This document shows, in pieces, positions 27,418 through 36,516 of a stretch of 64,000 nt of DNA. Under the pieces are notes generated by a model that saw nothing but the letters and a program-made list of their open reading frames with translations, did no database searches and was not told where the DNA came from. Position numbers and translations under genes: made by a program. The DNA is from Reinekea forsetii (GTDB lineage: Bacteria > Pseudomonadota > Gammaproteobacteria > Pseudomonadales > Natronospirillaceae): positions 767,501-831,500 of the forward strand of contig NZ_CP011797.1 of NCBI RefSeq assembly GCF_002795845.1, written 5' to 3'. Within the stretch, counting starts at the first letter, position 1. Every line of letters begins with the position of its first letter.

Positions 27418-28281
27418 TTAGTCAATTAGGGCCGGCAGCACCTGTTGGCATTGCACGCCTAACGTATCGATGCCCAGACGGATGGTCTCGCCACCATGCA
27501 GATACTTGGGTGGTTTCATACCCAGACCAACCCCAGGCGGCGTCCCCGTGGAAATGATATCACCCGGTTGCAGGCTCATAAATTGGCTGCAATAGGCAAC
27601 AAGGAACGGGACCTTATACACCATGGTTGCCGTATTACCGTTTTGAACGCGCTGACCGTCTATTTCTAGCCAAATATTCAGTCGATCGAAATCGCCGACC
27701 TCATCTGGTGTGACCAGCCAGGGACCGGTCGGTCCAAAGGTGTCGCAACCCTTGCCTTTGTCCCACGTGCCCGACTGTTCTAGCTGAAAGGCCCTCTCCG
27801 AGACGTCGTTGATCACGCAAAATCCGGCAACATGATCCATCGCGTCTGCTTCGTTGATATAGGATCCACCGGTGCCGATGACCACACCCAGTTCTACTTC
27901 CCAATCGGTCTTTTTGGAGCCTTTGGGGATTTGTATGTCATCATCTGGCCCGACAATCGCGGAGGTCCATTTGTTGAAGATGACCGGCTCAGGCGGCACC
28001 TCCATGCCCGACTCGGCTGCATGGTCGGAATAATTAAGACCGATACAGATAAACTTACCGACGGCGCCGACACAAGCGCCTAAACGCAAACTTTGTTGGG
28101 GAATGCCGTCCACCAGTGGTAAGGACTCAAGATCGAGCCCATGTAGGGATTTTAACGAGGTTTGGCTTAAAGCCGAACCGGAAATGTCCGGGACGATAGA
28201 GGATAGATCGCGAACCCGACCGGTCTGATCGAGTATTCCAGGTTTTTCATAACCTGGTGGTCCGTATCGAAGCAGTTTCAT
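27418..28281 (-). CDS. FAH-family 2,4-diketo-3-deoxy-L-fuconate hydrolase
   Basis: A 287-residue FAH-family enzyme with the ureidoglycolate-lyase-like layout. ICIGLNYSDHAAESGMEVP is the lid/active-site start, DWEVELGVVIG supplies metal-binding Glu residues, and AGFCVINDVSERAFQ and the TGTPPGVGLGMKPP end complete the site. In the L-fucose pathway of Xanthomonas and Burkholderia type this enzyme cleaves 2,4-diketo-3-deoxy-L-fuconate to pyruvate and L-lactate. The local SDR and lactonase support that role. Confidence 0.82.
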   Translation of the reverse strand: MKLLRYGPPGYEKPGILDQTGRVRDLSSIVPDISGSALSQTSLKSLHGLDLESLPLVDGIPQQSLRLGACVGAVGKFICIGLNYSDHAAESGMEVPPEPVIFNKWTSAIVGPDDDIQIPKGSKKTDWEVELGVVIGTGGSYINEADAMDHVAGFCVINDVSERAFQLEQSGTWDKGKGCDTFGPTGPWLVTPDEVGDFDRLNIWLEIDGQRVQNGNTATMVYKVPFLVAYCSQFMSLQPGDIISTGTPPGVGLGMKPPKYLHGGETIRLGIDTLGVQCQQVLPALID

Positions 28282-28354
28282 AGCTGGTTCCTGTTTTAGA
28301 GTTGAGCAGATGAATCCTTGAGCAAAATAGACTAATGATGCTCGGAGTTTAAGG

Positions 28355-28383
28355 AAAAAAAAGACCCGGTCTAAGACCGAGTC
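28355..28383 (-). terminator. Strong terminator ending the transporter operon
   Basis: On the minus strand GACTCGGTC pairs with GACCGGGTC (one G-U) around a TTA loop, followed by eight T residues. It lies 35 bases after the binding-protein gene and separates the dehydratase-SDR-importer operon from the hydrolase-dehydrogenase genes. Confidence 0.88.
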
Positions 28384-28417
28384 CTTACCTCAACTAATCA
28401 ATCAAAGGGCAGAACGA

Positions 28418-29365
28418 TCAATCATAGAGTACGGCCGCAATCTCGGCATCATCCATGTTGGCTGCAGTGTAGTAATAGAAGCCGGTATCGATAATTTTAG
28501 GCAAGGTCTTACCTTGACTGGCCATAACGGCGGCTTTTACGGTTTCATAACCGATACCCACTGGATTCTGGGTGATGGCACCAGCCATTAGACCGGATCG
28601 AACCGCGTCCTTCTGAGCTTTGCCCGAATCGTAACCAATAATAACCACGCTGCTATTGTTCATTTCACGAACCGCATTAACCAGGCCTATAGCAGAACCT
28701 TCATTGGTGCCGAACATACCGTCCAAGTCTGGGTTCGCAGTCAGGATCGCTTTGGCGATTTCGGTTGACTTGAGTTGGTCGCCTTGGCCGTATTGTACCG
28801 AGACGATACTAATGCCAGGGTGTGCACTCTCAATTCGCTTCATGAAACCATCACGACGGTCTATACCGGTCTGGCTAGTTTGGTCATGGGCTACAATAGC
28901 AACCTTACCTTTGTTGCCGATTAGCTTCGCCATTTCATCCGCGGCCAAAGCCGCCGCTGCGACGTTGTCTGTCGTGGCCGTGGTCAACGGAATGTCGCTC
29001 GCGACGCCGCTGTCAAAGGCGATAATTGGAATGCCGGCTTGGCTGGCTTTACGCAGCAAAGGAATGGCAGCCTGACTGTCTAATGCTGCAAAGCCAATGG
29101 CGCTTGGCTTGTTAGCTAGAGCTGCAGAGAGCATATCTATTTGCCGATCGACCATTGCCTCGCTATCGGGACCTTCAAAGGTAATGCGCACATCAAACTC
29201 TTCTGCCGCCTGATCGGCGCCGGCCTTTACCGCCTGCCAAAATTGGTGCTGAAAGCCTTTAGAAACCAGGGGAATGTACATTTGTGTTTCGGCAACCGTA
29301 AAGGTTGCGGTAACCATTAGTGTAATTGCGCTAACAGCCGTGATCAGTTTACGTCGAATCATCAT
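28418..29365 (-). CDS. Sugar ABC importer, periplasmic binding protein
   Basis: A 315-residue protein with a signal peptide (residues 1-25, TFTVAETQ). The type I periplasmic-binding fold is visible: MYIPLVSKGFQHQFWQAV, then AIGFAALDSQAAIPLLRKA, IPIIAFDSGV, and DGMFGTNEGSAIG. It resembles ribose/galactose/fucose-type binding proteins. The last gene of the transporter set; it presumably brings L-fucose (and perhaps D-arabinose) to the permease. Confidence 0.88.
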   Translation of the reverse strand: MMIRRKLITAVSAITLMVTATFTVAETQMYIPLVSKGFQHQFWQAVKAGADQAAEEFDVRITFEGPDSEAMVDRQIDMLSAALANKPSAIGFAALDSQAAIPLLRKASQAGIPIIAFDSGVASDIPLTTATTDNVAAAALAADEMAKLIGNKGKVAIVAHDQTSQTGIDRRDGFMKRIESAHPGISIVSVQYGQGDQLKSTEIAKAILTANPDLDGMFGTNEGSAIGLVNAVREMNNSSVVIIGYDSGKAQKDAVRSGLMAGAITQNPVGIGYETVKAAVMASQGKTLPKIIDTGFYYYTAANMDDAEIAAVLYD

Positions 29366-29467
29366 AGATTTTCTCCATTTTGTTGTTTTGTATCGATAAA
29401 AGTTCCAAGTTAAGCGGGAGCTTAACTTTTCACAGTTTGTTAATTCGGTAATACATTAATTTTTATT

Positions 29468-30493
29468 TTACTGTTTTTTACGGCGCATCATATCGGCATA
29501 AACGGCCAATATGATAATGGCACCGGTAATAACGGTTTGCCATTCCTGCGCGACGGATAGAACCCGCAATCCATTGGTCAACACGCCCATGATTAATGCG
29601 CCGATCAAGGTGCCCAGAATAGTTCCCCTGCCGCCGGACAACGATGTGCCGCCAATGACCACCGCCGCGATGGCTTCAAGTTCATAACCCAAGCCTAACG
29701 CAGGTTGGGCCGAGTTGAGCCTTGAAGCTATAAGTAAACCCGCTATGCCACAGATACCGCCCGCCAAGGCATAGATGGCCATCTTCCAGTTGTCGACTTT
29801 CACACCGGACAGTCGGACCGCTTCTTCATTAGAACCGAGCGCAAAGGCATATCGGCCCAAGACGGTTTTGGCCAAGATATAAGATGCCATAATGGCGACA
29901 ATAAATAGGATTAACACGCCATTGGGTATCGGCAGAGCGGGAATGATTTCGCCGATTATGGATCCGCGCGAGATCAGGTCAAAGCCAGGCGTATCATTGA
30001 AGTAGATTGGTCGGGTGCCGGATATAACCAAGGAAAAACCCTTAAGAATTAGCATCATTCCCAAGGTGGCGATAAACGGTGGTATTTTCATTTTTGAAAC
30101 CAAGGTGCCGGAACACAGGCCGCACAGCGCACCGGACCCGATTGCGGCAATAATCCCCAGCGGTAAGGGCATGCCCAAGTTGGTCAGAACCACCCCGGCT
30201 ATAACCGCCGTAAAGGTCATTAAGGTCCCCACAGAGAGGTCGATTCCGCCGGTAATAATGACCAGTGTGGCGGCGATAGCGAGTACGCCATTGACCGATG
30301 TCGCTTGCAGTATCGCAATCATATTGCTTATCTGCATGAAATTCGGAGAGGTGACAGAAAATATTATCAATAGCGCGATGAGGCTAGCGAACGCTAGTAA
30401 TTTCTGATGAGCGCCATCTTTAATCAGCTGCGAGAAAAAATTGCGTGATTGGTTTATTGATTGGTTCATGGGCTTTCCCAGTGTCTGGTTCAT
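29468..30493 (-). CDS. Sugar ABC importer permease, RbsC-like
   Basis: A 341-residue membrane protein with about ten spans. The family motif EAVRLSGVKVDNWKMAIYALAG and GGTSLSGGRGTILGTLIGAL are clear. AGGAAA precedes the ATG, which lies one base beyond the ATPase stop. It forms the channel of the sugar importer. Confidence 0.92.
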   Translation of the reverse strand: MNQTLGKPMNQSINQSRNFFSQLIKDGAHQKLLAFASLIALLIIFSVTSPNFMQISNMIAILQATSVNGVLAIAATLVIITGGIDLSVGTLMTFTAVIAGVVLTNLGMPLPLGIIAAIGSGALCGLCSGTLVSKMKIPPFIATLGMMLILKGFSLVISGTRPIYFNDTPGFDLISRGSIIGEIIPALPIPNGVLILFIVAIMASYILAKTVLGRYAFALGSNEEAVRLSGVKVDNWKMAIYALAGGICGIAGLLIASRLNSAQPALGLGYELEAIAAVVIGGTSLSGGRGTILGTLIGALIMGVLTNGLRVLSVAQEWQTVITGAIIILAVYADMMRRKKQ

Positions 30494-30494
30494 C

Positions 30495-32015
30495 TTAGTT
30501 TCCTACCACATTGATTAGAGGGTCACGCGCAGTGGCTAATTTCATGATCTGTTCTTGGTTTACGTTTTCACCACCGGGCATTATTCCGGTTAGGCGGCCT
30601 TCACACATCACAGCTATGCGATGTGAAATACGAATAACCTCGGGCAGCTCGGAGGAAATAACAATAATTGCTCGGCCCTGGGCCGCTAGTTCCTCCATGA
30701 GCTTATATATTTCTGCCTTGGCACCTACATCAATGCCACGGGTTGGTTCATCGAAGATCAATACTTCGCAATCCCGTAATAACCATTTGGCAATAACCAC
30801 CTTTTGTTGGTTACCACCTGAGAGTAGCTTTACTTCTTGATTGGCTGAAGGTGTTCGAATCGCCAGTTGGCCCATATAGTCTTCTGCGGTTTTCTGCATG
30901 CCGGCCTCATTAAGCCGGCCGAAAAGCAGGGTGAACTTGGCCAGTGAGGCTAGGGAAATATTCTCACTGACTGTCATGCCGGTTGCCAAGCCAAAGTGTT
31001 TGCGATCTTCCGATAGATAACCGATACCGGCCATCACTGCATCATGAGGGGAGTTAATAGTGCATAGTTTGCCGTTCACTCTGATTTCACCGCTGGTCAA
31101 CGGGTCGGCGCCGAATATCGCCCGCGCCACTTCCGTTCGCCCCGCCCCCATTAGGCCGGCAAAGCCCAAAATTTCACCTTTTTGGACGCTAAAGCTGACA
31201 TCTTGGATGGTTTTGCCACGATTTAGGTGCGAGACGGTCAGAGCCGTTTCGTTGCTGCTGGTATCGGGGATGCCGACTACTCCCGGAGTGACCTCGCGAC
31301 CCACCATCATAGCGATAATCTGGCTCAATGGCGTGTTAGCTGCATCAACCGTATCAATGTATTCACCATCGCGCATAACGGTAACTCGATCGGCAATCTT
31401 CTTTATTTCGTCCATCTTATGACTGATGTAGACAATACCGACGCCCTCAGATTTCAGTTTGTGAATGATGGAAAAAAGCTCTTCAATTTCGATATTGTTC
31501 AGGGCGGCCGTCGGCTCGTCCATAATTAACACACGAGACTTATACGACAGCGCTTTGGCGATTTCAACCATCTGTTGTTTGGCAATTGTAAGTGAGCTAA
31601 CGATGGTTTTCGGGTCTAATTTCAAATTCATTGACTGAAAGATTTCAGACGTATTCAGATTTAAGCGAGCGTCGTCTATGCGGCCGAACGAACGGCGCGG
31701 TTCACGTCCGATAAAAACATTTTGCGCTACGGTTAGATCATTCATCAGACTCAGCTCTTGATGAATAATGCCGATGCCCAGGTCTTGGGCGTGGCGTGGG
31801 CTGGTCGGGTTTATGTGCTGGCCATCTACTCTGACCTGACCACTGTCGCATTGGTAAACACCCGAGAGGACTTTCATTAGGGTCGATTTTCCTGCCCCAT
31901 TTTCACCCATTAGGGCATGTACTTCGCCAGTATTTAGATCGAAATTCACGCCCTTGAGGGCATGCACGCCGGTAAAGCGTTTTTCGATTTCGACCATCTC
32001 AACGACTAGACTCAT
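30495..32015 (-). CDS. Sugar ABC importer, tandem ATP-binding protein, RbsA-like
   Basis: A 506-residue protein with two ABC cassettes, as in RbsA/AraG. The first has Walker [13 protein letters not shown] (about residue 37), signature [13 protein letters not shown] and Walker [12 protein letters not shown]; the second has the typically degenerate P-loop [12 protein letters not shown], signature [15 protein letters not shown] and [12 protein letters not shown]. It drives the importer encoded by the next two genes. Confidence 0.93.
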   Translation of the reverse strand: MSLVVEMVEIEKRFTGVHALKGVNFDLNTGEVHALMGENGAGKSTLMKVLSGVYQCDSGQVRVDGQHINPTSPRHAQDLGIGIIHQELSLMNDLTVAQNVFIGREPRRSFGRIDDARLNLNTSEIFQSMNLKLDPKTIVSSLTIAKQQMVEIAKALSYKSRVLIMDEPTAALNNIEIEELFSIIHKLKSEGVGIVYISHKMDEIKKIADRVTVMRDGEYIDTVDAANTPLSQIIAMMVGREVTPGVVGIPDTSSNETALTVSHLNRGKTIQDVSFSVQKGEILGFAGLMGAGRTEVARAIFGADPLTSGEIRVNGKLCTINSPHDAVMAGIGYLSEDRKHFGLATGMTVSENISLASLAKFTLLFGRLNEAGMQKTAEDYMGQLAIRTPSANQEVKLLSGGNQQKVVIAKWLLRDCEVLIFDEPTRGIDVGAKAEIYKLMEELAAQGRAIIVISSELPEVIRISHRIAVMCEGRLTGIMPGGENVNQEQIMKLATARDPLINVVGN

Positions 32016-32093
32016 GTTGTATCTCTTTTGTTTATTTTTATTTTTATATATTTACTGATTTTATAATATTTTTAAATCTACTTTAAATCTACT

Positions 32094-32843
32094 TTAAATC
32101 ATAACCCCACCATCCACCAAAATGGCCTGGCCTGATACAAAGCGACTTTCGTCAGATAACAGATAGACCACCAGTGGTGTGATATCTGAAACTTCTGCCA
32201 GACGGCCCATAGGCTGGCGCGCGATAAAGTCCTTTTCCGCCTGAACGGGATCTGCTGCGCTGGCGATACGTCCGCGCAACGATGGGGTGTCGACCGTGCC
32301 GGGGCAGATGGCATTGCATCGAATGCCTTGTTTTACATAGTCGGCGGCAATGCCTTTGGTCAGTCCAATTACGGCAGCCTTGGTCGTGCCATAAACGGTA
32401 CGCAATGGGAAACCCTTTATCGATGAGGCCATCGATGCCATATTCAGGATCGCTGCCGAGCCTGTCAGTTCAGCACGTCGTAACATCCCTGGCAGTACGC
32501 TGCGTGTCAGTCGAAGCATCGATGTCACATTCAGGTCGACGCTAAAAGCCCAATCAGCATCGGTCACATCCAAAACGGTACCGTGATGGACAAAGCCGGC
32601 GCAGTTAAATAAGCCGTCAAGGTCGGGGAGTTGCGTGGCCAACAACGCGATAGCCTGCGAGTCAGTGACATCAAGAATATGCGTTTCAATCAGTTTCGAT
32701 TCTTGAGCAAGGCTTGTGAGTGCGTCCGCATTGATATCAACCGCGATGACGTGAGCGCCTTGTGCGGCACACATTAACGCACTGGCACGGCCCATACCTT
32801 GGCCGGCGGCAGTGATTAGTATTGTTTTATTCTTCAGTCGCAT
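32094..32843 (-). CDS. SDR, 2-keto-3-deoxy-L-fuconate dehydrogenase-like
   Basis: A 249-residue short-chain dehydrogenase. The cofactor motif is TAAGQGMGRA, the NAG-like motif is FNCAGFVHHG, catalytic Ser lies in NMASMAS, and YGTTKAA gives Tyr and Lys. The sequence style (GQGMGRASALMCAAQGAHVI, QPMGRLAEVSDI) matches 2-keto-3-deoxy-L-fuconate dehydrogenases, which oxidise the C4 hydroxyl. It lies 30 bases after the dehydratase gene. Confidence 0.85.
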   Translation of the reverse strand: MRLKNKTILITAAGQGMGRASALMCAAQGAHVIAVDINADALTSLAQESKLIETHILDVTDSQAIALLATQLPDLDGLFNCAGFVHHGTVLDVTDADWAFSVDLNVTSMLRLTRSVLPGMLRRAELTGSAAILNMASMASSIKGFPLRTVYGTTKAAVIGLTKGIAADYVKQGIRCNAICPGTVDTPSLRGRIASAADPVQAEKDFIARQPMGRLAEVSDITPLVVYLLSDESRFVSGQAILVDGGVMI

Positions 32844-32873
32844 CGTAGCGGGTCCTTTTATTGTTTTTGGTGG

Positions 32874-34391
32874 TTACATTACGGCGCCGATTTGCCACGG
32901 CACAAACTCGACCCCACCAAAACCCTGGGCTTCACTTTTACTCATTTCACCGGATGCTATACGAATGATGAGTTCAAAAATCTCCTCGCCTTTGGCCTCA
33001 ATCGAGACGCCCTCGCTGACTATGTCGCCGCAATTTAAATCCATATCGCTCGACATGCGTCGATACATTTCTGAATTGGTTGCTAGCTTAATGCAGGGTG
33101 ATGGCTTGAACCCTGAAACCGAGCCCCGACCGGTGGTAAAGACGATTAGGTTAGCACCGGAAGCAACTTGGCCCGTTACCGAGCACGGGTCATATCCGGG
33201 GCTATCCATAAAAACGAAACCCTTTTTGTCGATCTGTTCGGCAAAGCCATAGACCTCTGTTAACGGTGCGGTACCGCTCTTAGCGACGGCGCCAAGGGAC
33301 TTTTCTAAGATCGTGGTCAGCCCACCAGCCTTGTTGCCCGGGCTTGGATTGTTGTTCATTTCGCCACCGTGATGGCTGCAATAATCTTCCCACCAACGTA
33401 CCCGGGCGAGTAATTTTTCGGCGACGGACGGATTGACGGCGCGCCGTGTTAACAGGTGCTCGGCGCCATAGATTTCAGAGGTTTCCGATAGGATGGTTGT
33501 ACCACCGTGGCGGACCAAGAGATCGGATGCGGCGCCGAGGGCTGGATTGGCGGTAATGCCGGAGTAACCATCGGAGCCGCCGCACTGCATACCAACAGTT
33601 AAGGCCGAAAGGGGGGCAGGACTGCGTTCGGAGCGGTTCGCGATTTCCGCAATAATACGTAGCTCCTCTAATCCCCTGTCCACAGTCTTGCGCGTACCAC
33701 CTTCGCCCTGGATCGTCATGTAACGGTGGGGATTGTCGATGGTTTGCGAAAAACCTTCGGCAAGGGTGGACACCTGCAGCACTTCACAACCCAATCCCAC
33801 CAAGAGAATCGCCCCGAAATTAGGGTTTTTCGAATAGCCTATAAGGGTGCGCTTTAGGGTTTCATAACCATCGCCGTCACCAGCCATACCACAGCCACTG
33901 CTGTGCACGATCGGTACGATGCCGTCGACATTGGGGAATGCATCAAGCAGACCGGATTTTTCTGCCGCTTCGGCTATAAAGTTAGCCACTGAGCCGGCGC
34001 AATTGACCGACGTCAGGATACCAATGTAATTGCGCGTACCGACTTGTCCGTTGCGGCGTAAATAACCCATAAAGGTGCGCTCGTGATCTAGGATCGGCAG
34101 TGCGGTGTTATAGCTCTCTTGAATGCTATCCTGGTGATGCTCACCCATACCCAGGTTATGTCCGTGAACATGGTCGCCGGCAGCGATGGCCATAGTCGCC
34201 TGGCCGATAATATGGCCATAGCGGATAACGGGCATGCCTTCTGCAATGTCTTCTGCAGCGATCTTGTGACCACGCTGAACATTTTCAGTCAGGATGACGC
34301 CGTCGACCTCCAGCTCAGTGCCTAGGGGCAGGTTCGCCAGTGCAACAAAAACGTTATCGCTGCTATGTAATTTGAACACCTGCTTGACCAC
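32874..34391 (-). CDS. UxaA/altronate dehydratase-family sugar acid dehydratase
   Basis: A 505-residue protein with both UxaA parts: a short N-terminal SAF-type domain (residues about 1-95, ending AGDHVHGHNLGMGEHH) and the large catalytic domain (GYLRRNGQVGTRNYIGILTS, GCGMAGDG, MQCGGSDGYSGITANPA, NNNPSPGNKAGGLTTILEKS, DSPGYDPCSVTG). Conserved Cys residues would ligate a metal or Fe-S centre. The GTG start has AAGGTG upstream. In this locus it is the only sugar-acid dehydratase, so I infer L-fuconate (and D-arabinonate) dehydration; the classic L-fuconate dehydratase is an unrelated enolase-superfamily enzyme. Confidence 0.85.
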   Translation of the reverse strand: MVKQVFKLHSSDNVFVALANLPLGTELEVDGVILTENVQRGHKIAAEDIAEGMPVIRYGHIIGQATMAIAAGDHVHGHNLGMGEHHQDSIQESYNTALPILDHERTFMGYLRRNGQVGTRNYIGILTSVNCAGSVANFIAEAAEKSGLLDAFPNVDGIVPIVHSSGCGMAGDGDGYETLKRTLIGYSKNPNFGAILLVGLGCEVLQVSTLAEGFSQTIDNPHRYMTIQGEGGTRKTVDRGLEELRIIAEIANRSERSPAPLSALTVGMQCGGSDGYSGITANPALGAASDLLVRHGGTTILSETSEIYGAEHLLTRRAVNPSVAEKLLARVRWWEDYCSHHGGEMNNNPSPGNKAGGLTTILEKSLGAVAKSGTAPLTEVYGFAEQIDKKGFVFMDSPGYDPCSVTGQVASGANLIVFTTGRGSVSGFKPSPCIKLATNSEMYRRMSSDMDLNCGDIVSEGVSIEAKGEEIFELIIRIASGEMSKSEAQGFGGVEFVPWQIGAVM

Positions 34392-34416
34392 TATTCACCT
34401 TCCCGTTATCTACTGG

Positions 34417-34430
34417 TTCACATGTGTGAA
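34417..34430. promoter_or_regulatory. Palindrome in GntR/dehydratase promoter region
   Basis: Arms TTCACA and TGTGAA with a 2-base centre, in the divergent region between the dehydratase and the GntR regulator gene. Candidate operator. Confidence 0.45.
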
Positions 34431-34474
34431 TTCTTAATGTATTCTCAAACTAACATCGGTCGACGCATCCGTCA

Positions 34475-34488
34475 ACTAACATGTTAGT
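34475..34488. promoter_or_regulatory. Perfect 14-bp palindrome at GntR start
   Basis: ACTAACATGTTAGT is a perfect palindrome that covers the first possible start codon of the regulator gene. A matching half-site, ACTAACAT, is at 34449-34456. Good candidate autoregulatory operator. Confidence 0.5.
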
Positions 34489-35200
34489 ATTTTATGGTGA
34501 TAATTTGAACGATTTAGTCCTGACACATATAGACGATTTAACTGGGTCATTGGCCCAACGGGTTTATCAATCCTTGCAGGAGGCTATTCTATCGATGCGC
34601 CTACCGCCTGGAACGGTGCTCAGAAAGACCGATATCTGTGACCAGTTGGGCGTTTCGCGCTCCCCAGTCGCCGAGGCGTTCGCGCGACTCTCGGCTGATC
34701 GGCTAGTCGATGTCATTCCTCAATCGGCAACCCGAGTATCGGTGTTTTCGATGGATGAAATTCGCGAAGCCTGTTTTTTGCGCGAAGCTATAGAGGTCGC
34801 CGTGATCGGACGGGTCGCACAGTTCCGTTCCGAAGACCAGTTCATGCTCCTTAGGCGGGCCGTACGATTGCAACAATTGCTGGTCGAAGATGGCGATTTC
34901 GAGGGTTTTTATCAGGCTGATGAGCACTTTCACAGTCTGTTAATGGATTTCTGTGGTTTCCCGGGCGTCGCAACTGTCGCCGCCGGTATTGCTTTACGAT
35001 TGAGTCGTGCGCGCATCTTGGTGTTGCCCGAAGAGGGACGCGCCCAGGCTGCCGTGCAAGAGCATCAACGGATACTGGCATCGATCGAATTAAAAGACCC
35101 CATTGGCGCTCAGGCGGCCATGAAGGATCATTTGGCGCAACTGTTGAACCGAATCGAACCGCTGCAGTGTCTGCACCCGTCTTATTTCCGACTAAAGTGA
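34481..35200 (+). CDS. GntR-family (FCD) transcriptional regulator
   Basis: A 239-residue FadR/FCD-type regulator. The winged helix is at about residues 22-90 (LAQRVYQSLQEAILSMRLPPG, then LGVSRSPVAEAFARLSADRLV); the all-helical FCD effector domain follows (EACFLREAIEVAVIGRV, HFHSLLMDFCGFPGV). The first ATG overlaps a palindrome and lacks a clear ribosome binding site, so the true start may be a little downstream (TTG at 34505). It is divergent from the dehydratase operon and co-directional with the mutarotase and lactonase genes, and probably controls the whole sugar locus. Confidence 0.88.
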   Translation: MLVFYGDNLNDLVLTHIDDLTGSLAQRVYQSLQEAILSMRLPPGTVLRKTDICDQLGVSRSPVAEAFARLSADRLVDVIPQSATRVSVFSMDEIREACFLREAIEVAVIGRVAQFRSEDQFMLLRRAVRLQQLLVEDGDFEGFYQADEHFHSLLMDFCGFPGVATVAAGIALRLSRARILVLPEEGRAQAAVQEHQRILASIELKDPIGAQAAMKDHLAQLLNRIEPLQCLHPSYFRLK

Positions 35201-35209
35201 GGTTTTGCT

Positions 35210-35641
35210 ATGCTACGTGAGATACCGTCCATCCTATCGCCGGATTTACTGCATGCCCTGCGCGCCATGGGCCATGGCGATGAACTGGCCATCGTCGATG
35301 CGAACTTCCCGGCCCAGAGCCTGGCGCAGCGCTGCCTGCGCCTGGATGGTGTCAGTGCCACTGAGGCCTTATCGGCGATCCTGACACTTCTGCCTTTGGA
35401 CAGTTTCGACCCAATGCCGGCGCTCACCATGGAGGTAGTGGGTGACGCTGCGCAAATACCACCTGTTGTGGTCGAATTTCAGGCCATCATCGATCGGGTC
35501 GCCGACCATCCCGCCCGCCTTGGCGCGCTCGAGCGCTTTGCCTTTTACCAGCGTGCACGATCGGCCTATGCCATTATCCAGACCGGTGAATTCAGGTTGT
35601 ATGGCAATATCATTCTGAAGAAAGGCATTATCCAGCCATGA
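35210..35641 (+). CDS. fucU: L-fucose mutarotase, RbsD/FucU family
   Basis: A 143-residue RbsD/FucU protein. The catalytic HGD motif is in MGHGDELAIVDANFPA (His22), and the C-terminal FYQRARSAYAIIQTGE and YGNIILKKG segments fit the family. It interconverts the anomers of L-fucose, supplying the dehydrogenase with the right form. It begins 9 bases after the regulator and overlaps the lactonase gene by 4 bases. Confidence 0.9.
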   Translation: MLREIPSILSPDLLHALRAMGHGDELAIVDANFPAQSLAQRCLRLDGVSATEALSAILTLLPLDSFDPMPALTMEVVGDAAQIPPVVVEFQAIIDRVADHPARLGALERFAFYQRARSAYAIIQTGEFRLYGNIILKKGIIQP

Positions 35642-36465
35642 AAATAGACAGCCATCAGCACTTTTGGCGGATAGATCGTGGTGACTACGGTTGGTTGACG
35701 CCCAAGCTTGAACTGCTTTATCGCGACTTTCTCCCCCTCGACCTGACATCAGATCTGGCCTCTACCCAAGTGGATGGCACCATACTCGTTCAGGCCGCCC
35801 CGACCATCGCCGAAACCGAATATTTGCTAACGCTTGCCGATCAACATGCCTTTATTAAGGGTGTGGTGGGTTGGGTGGACTTTGCCTCGACCGAGGCCCC
35901 TGATCAGATTCGTGCCTTGGCGCAGCATCCTAAATTAGTGGGCTTGCGCCCGATGATTCAGGATATAGAAGATCCAAACTGGATGCTGGGTAGCCACTTA
36001 ACGCCTGCGTTTGAGGCGCTGATTGAACAGGGCCTGACGTTCGAAGCCCTTGTCCTGCCACATCACCTCGCTAATCTCCATTTGCTCGTGCAACGCCATC
36101 CCACTATGCGAGTAGTGATTGACCATGGTGCCAAACCCGAGATTCGCAATCAACTGTTCACCGAGTGGGCCAACGCTATGACGTTGCTAGCGCAGAGCAG
36201 TTCGGTCTACTGCAAAGTATCCGGTCTGGTCACCGAAGCCGGCAATGACTGGACTGAAGCCGATTTAGCCCCTTACATCGCGCTGTTGGTGGACGTCTTT
36301 GGCAGTCAGCGGTTAATCTGGGGGAGTGATTGGCCGGTGTGCCTAAATGCCGCCGGTTACAGCCAATGGCACCTTATTGCGCAACAACTGCTACCCAATA
36401 ATACCCAGGCGCAAGAGGCGATCTTCGGGGGTAACGCTTTGAGGGCCTATGATCTTGGTGTTTAG
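35638..36465 (+). CDS. L-fucono-1,5-lactonase (amidohydrolase 2 family)
   Basis: A 275-residue amidohydrolase-superfamily protein. The HxH metal motif is in KIDSHQHFWRIDRGDYGWLT; later metal/catalytic residues lie in VIDHGAKPEI and WGSDWPVCLN. This opening sequence is nearly diagnostic for L-fuconolactonases and L-rhamnono-lactonases of the COG3618 group. The ATG overlaps the fucU stop (ATGA). It hydrolyses L-fuconolactone to L-fuconate. Confidence 0.88.
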   Translation: MKIDSHQHFWRIDRGDYGWLTPKLELLYRDFLPLDLTSDLASTQVDGTILVQAAPTIAETEYLLTLADQHAFIKGVVGWVDFASTEAPDQIRALAQHPKLVGLRPMIQDIEDPNWMLGSHLTPAFEALIEQGLTFEALVLPHHLANLHLLVQRHPTMRVVIDHGAKPEIRNQLFTEWANAMTLLAQSSSVYCKVSGLVTEAGNDWTEADLAPYIALLVDVFGSQRLIWGSDWPVCLNAAGYSQWHLIAQQLLPNNTQAQEAIFGGNALRAYDLGV

Positions 36466-36516
36466 GCCAGCGTTCAACCCCGGTTAATTTACAATCATTC
36501 TATCTATGCAGGTGCT

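Noticed and set aside
34481-36465. Extension of the fucose operon into the LLM oxidoreductase
   Set aside because: The gene is co-directional but its family has no known step in this pathway, so I annotate it separately.
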